Shown here piece by piece: positions 63,828 through 64,000 of a stretch of DNA of 64,000 bases (position 1 is the first letter of the stretch; each line of letters starts with the position of its first letter). The DNA is from Caballeronia arvi (GTDB lineage: Bacteria > Pseudomonadota > Gammaproteobacteria > Burkholderiales > Burkholderiaceae). The stretch is taken from positions 29,257 through 93,256 of the forward strand of contig NZ_FCOM02000031.1 of assembly GCF_001544695.2 (NCBI RefSeq), written 5' to 3'. The notes under the pieces are model-generated. The model ran no database searches and had not been told where the DNA came from. It saw only the letters and a list, made by a program, of their open reading frames with translations. Position numbers and translations under genes: made by a program.

Positions 63828-63873
63828 TGCGGAGACCGTGGTTTTGTTTCAGACGAGTCGTATTACGTTTCGA

Positions 63874-63901
63874 TTGACACGGCGTCCGTTCCCGCTAAAA
63901 T
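63874..63901 (+). promoter_or_regulatory. Sigma-70 promoter of the second tRNA-Leu gene
   Basis: TTGACA (63874-63879), a 16-bp spacer and TAAAAT (63896-63901). The layout is the same as for the first copy but the flanking sequence differs. Confidence 0.9.
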
Positions 63902-63923
63902 AGCGGGCTTGCTGTACCCCTTG

Positions 63924-64000
63924 GCCCAGGTGGCGGAATTGGTAGACGCACTAGGTTCAGGTCCTAGCGGTGGCAACACCGTGGAGGTTCGAGTCCTCTC
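63924..64000 (+). tRNA. tRNA-Leu (anticodon CAG), cut by the window edge
   Basis: 77 nt, identical base for base to the first 77 nt of the tRNA at 63700-63786. The last ten bases lie outside the window. Confidence 0.97.

Overview
The window is bacterial chromosome, almost certainly from a Burkholderiales member of the Paraburkholderia/Caballeronia/Burkholderia type. Grounds: high GC with strong third-position G/C bias; the order surE-pcm-nlpD-rpoS followed by rlmD; ndk-rlmN; dnaX-ybaB-recR with the SRP RNA just upstream of dnaX; trxA-rho; aat-bpt-pyrD; and rnr-rlmB. Nearly all of it is core chromosome. I see no insertion sequence, prophage, plasmid gene or CRISPR array. One gene, an HNH endonuclease at 59-60 kb, has clearly lower GC and is the best candidate for acquired DNA.

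Layout. 0-2.9 kb: rlmN and ndk (minus), divergent from a Bax-inhibitor-1/YccA membrane protein. 2.9-9.1 kb (minus): surE-pcm-nlpD-rpoS, then a DEDD exonuclease and rlmD. 9.2-11.2 kb: a quinone oxidoreductase and a GT9 glycosyltransferase. 11.5-19.3 kb (minus): SRP RNA, dnaX, ybaB, recR, then a DUF1653 protein, a class III CoA-transferase and a three-gene ABC importer. 19.6-22.8 kb (plus): trxA, rho with an unusual repeat-rich leader, the peptidase gene mtfA, and rpmE (type B L31). 23-34.5 kb (plus): a GT39 glycosyltransferase, a MATE exporter, a 2010-residue thioester alpha-2-macroglobulin and pbpC, an envelope-centred block. 34.7-36 kb: a secreted helix-hairpin-helix protein and a YidB-like protein. 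36.1-38.8 kb: clpB with a recognisable heat-shock promoter. 38.9-40.2 kb: nsrR, divergent from a group III truncated haemoglobin. 40.2-42.3 kb: moaE, moaD, moeA. 42.4-45.8 kb: a NUDIX hydrolase, the N-degron transferases aat and bpt, and pyrD. 45.9-47.5 kb: a cystine-type ABC binding protein and permease without their ATPase. 47.5-53.2 kb: a Gfo/Idh/MocA oxidoreductase, a FadR-type GntR regulator, a GT4 glycosyltransferase, a GNAT acetyltransferase and a DUF1839 protein. 53.2-54.3 kb: about 1 kb without a credible gene. 54.3-57.1 kb: a Crp/Fnr-type regulator, an exopolysaccharide priming transferase and a PadR regulator. 57.1-63.5 kb (minus, reading rnr to rpiA): rnr, rlmB, HNH endonuclease, lipoprotein amidase, a SirB2-like membrane protein and rpiA. 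63.6-64 kb: two identical tRNA-Leu(CAG) genes, each with its own promoter, the second cut off by the window edge.

Functionally the window combines stress-response regulation (rpoS, clpB, nsrR/globin), RNA and translation housekeeping, envelope defence and peptidoglycan upkeep (macroglobulin/PBP1C, NlpD, amidase), cofactor and pyrimidine synthesis, and scattered polysaccharide genes. The most unusual items are the low-GC HNH gene coupled to the amidase, the DUF1839 gene with a possible 35-residue coupled leader ORF, the repeat/hairpin leader of rho, and several perfect palindromes in control regions.
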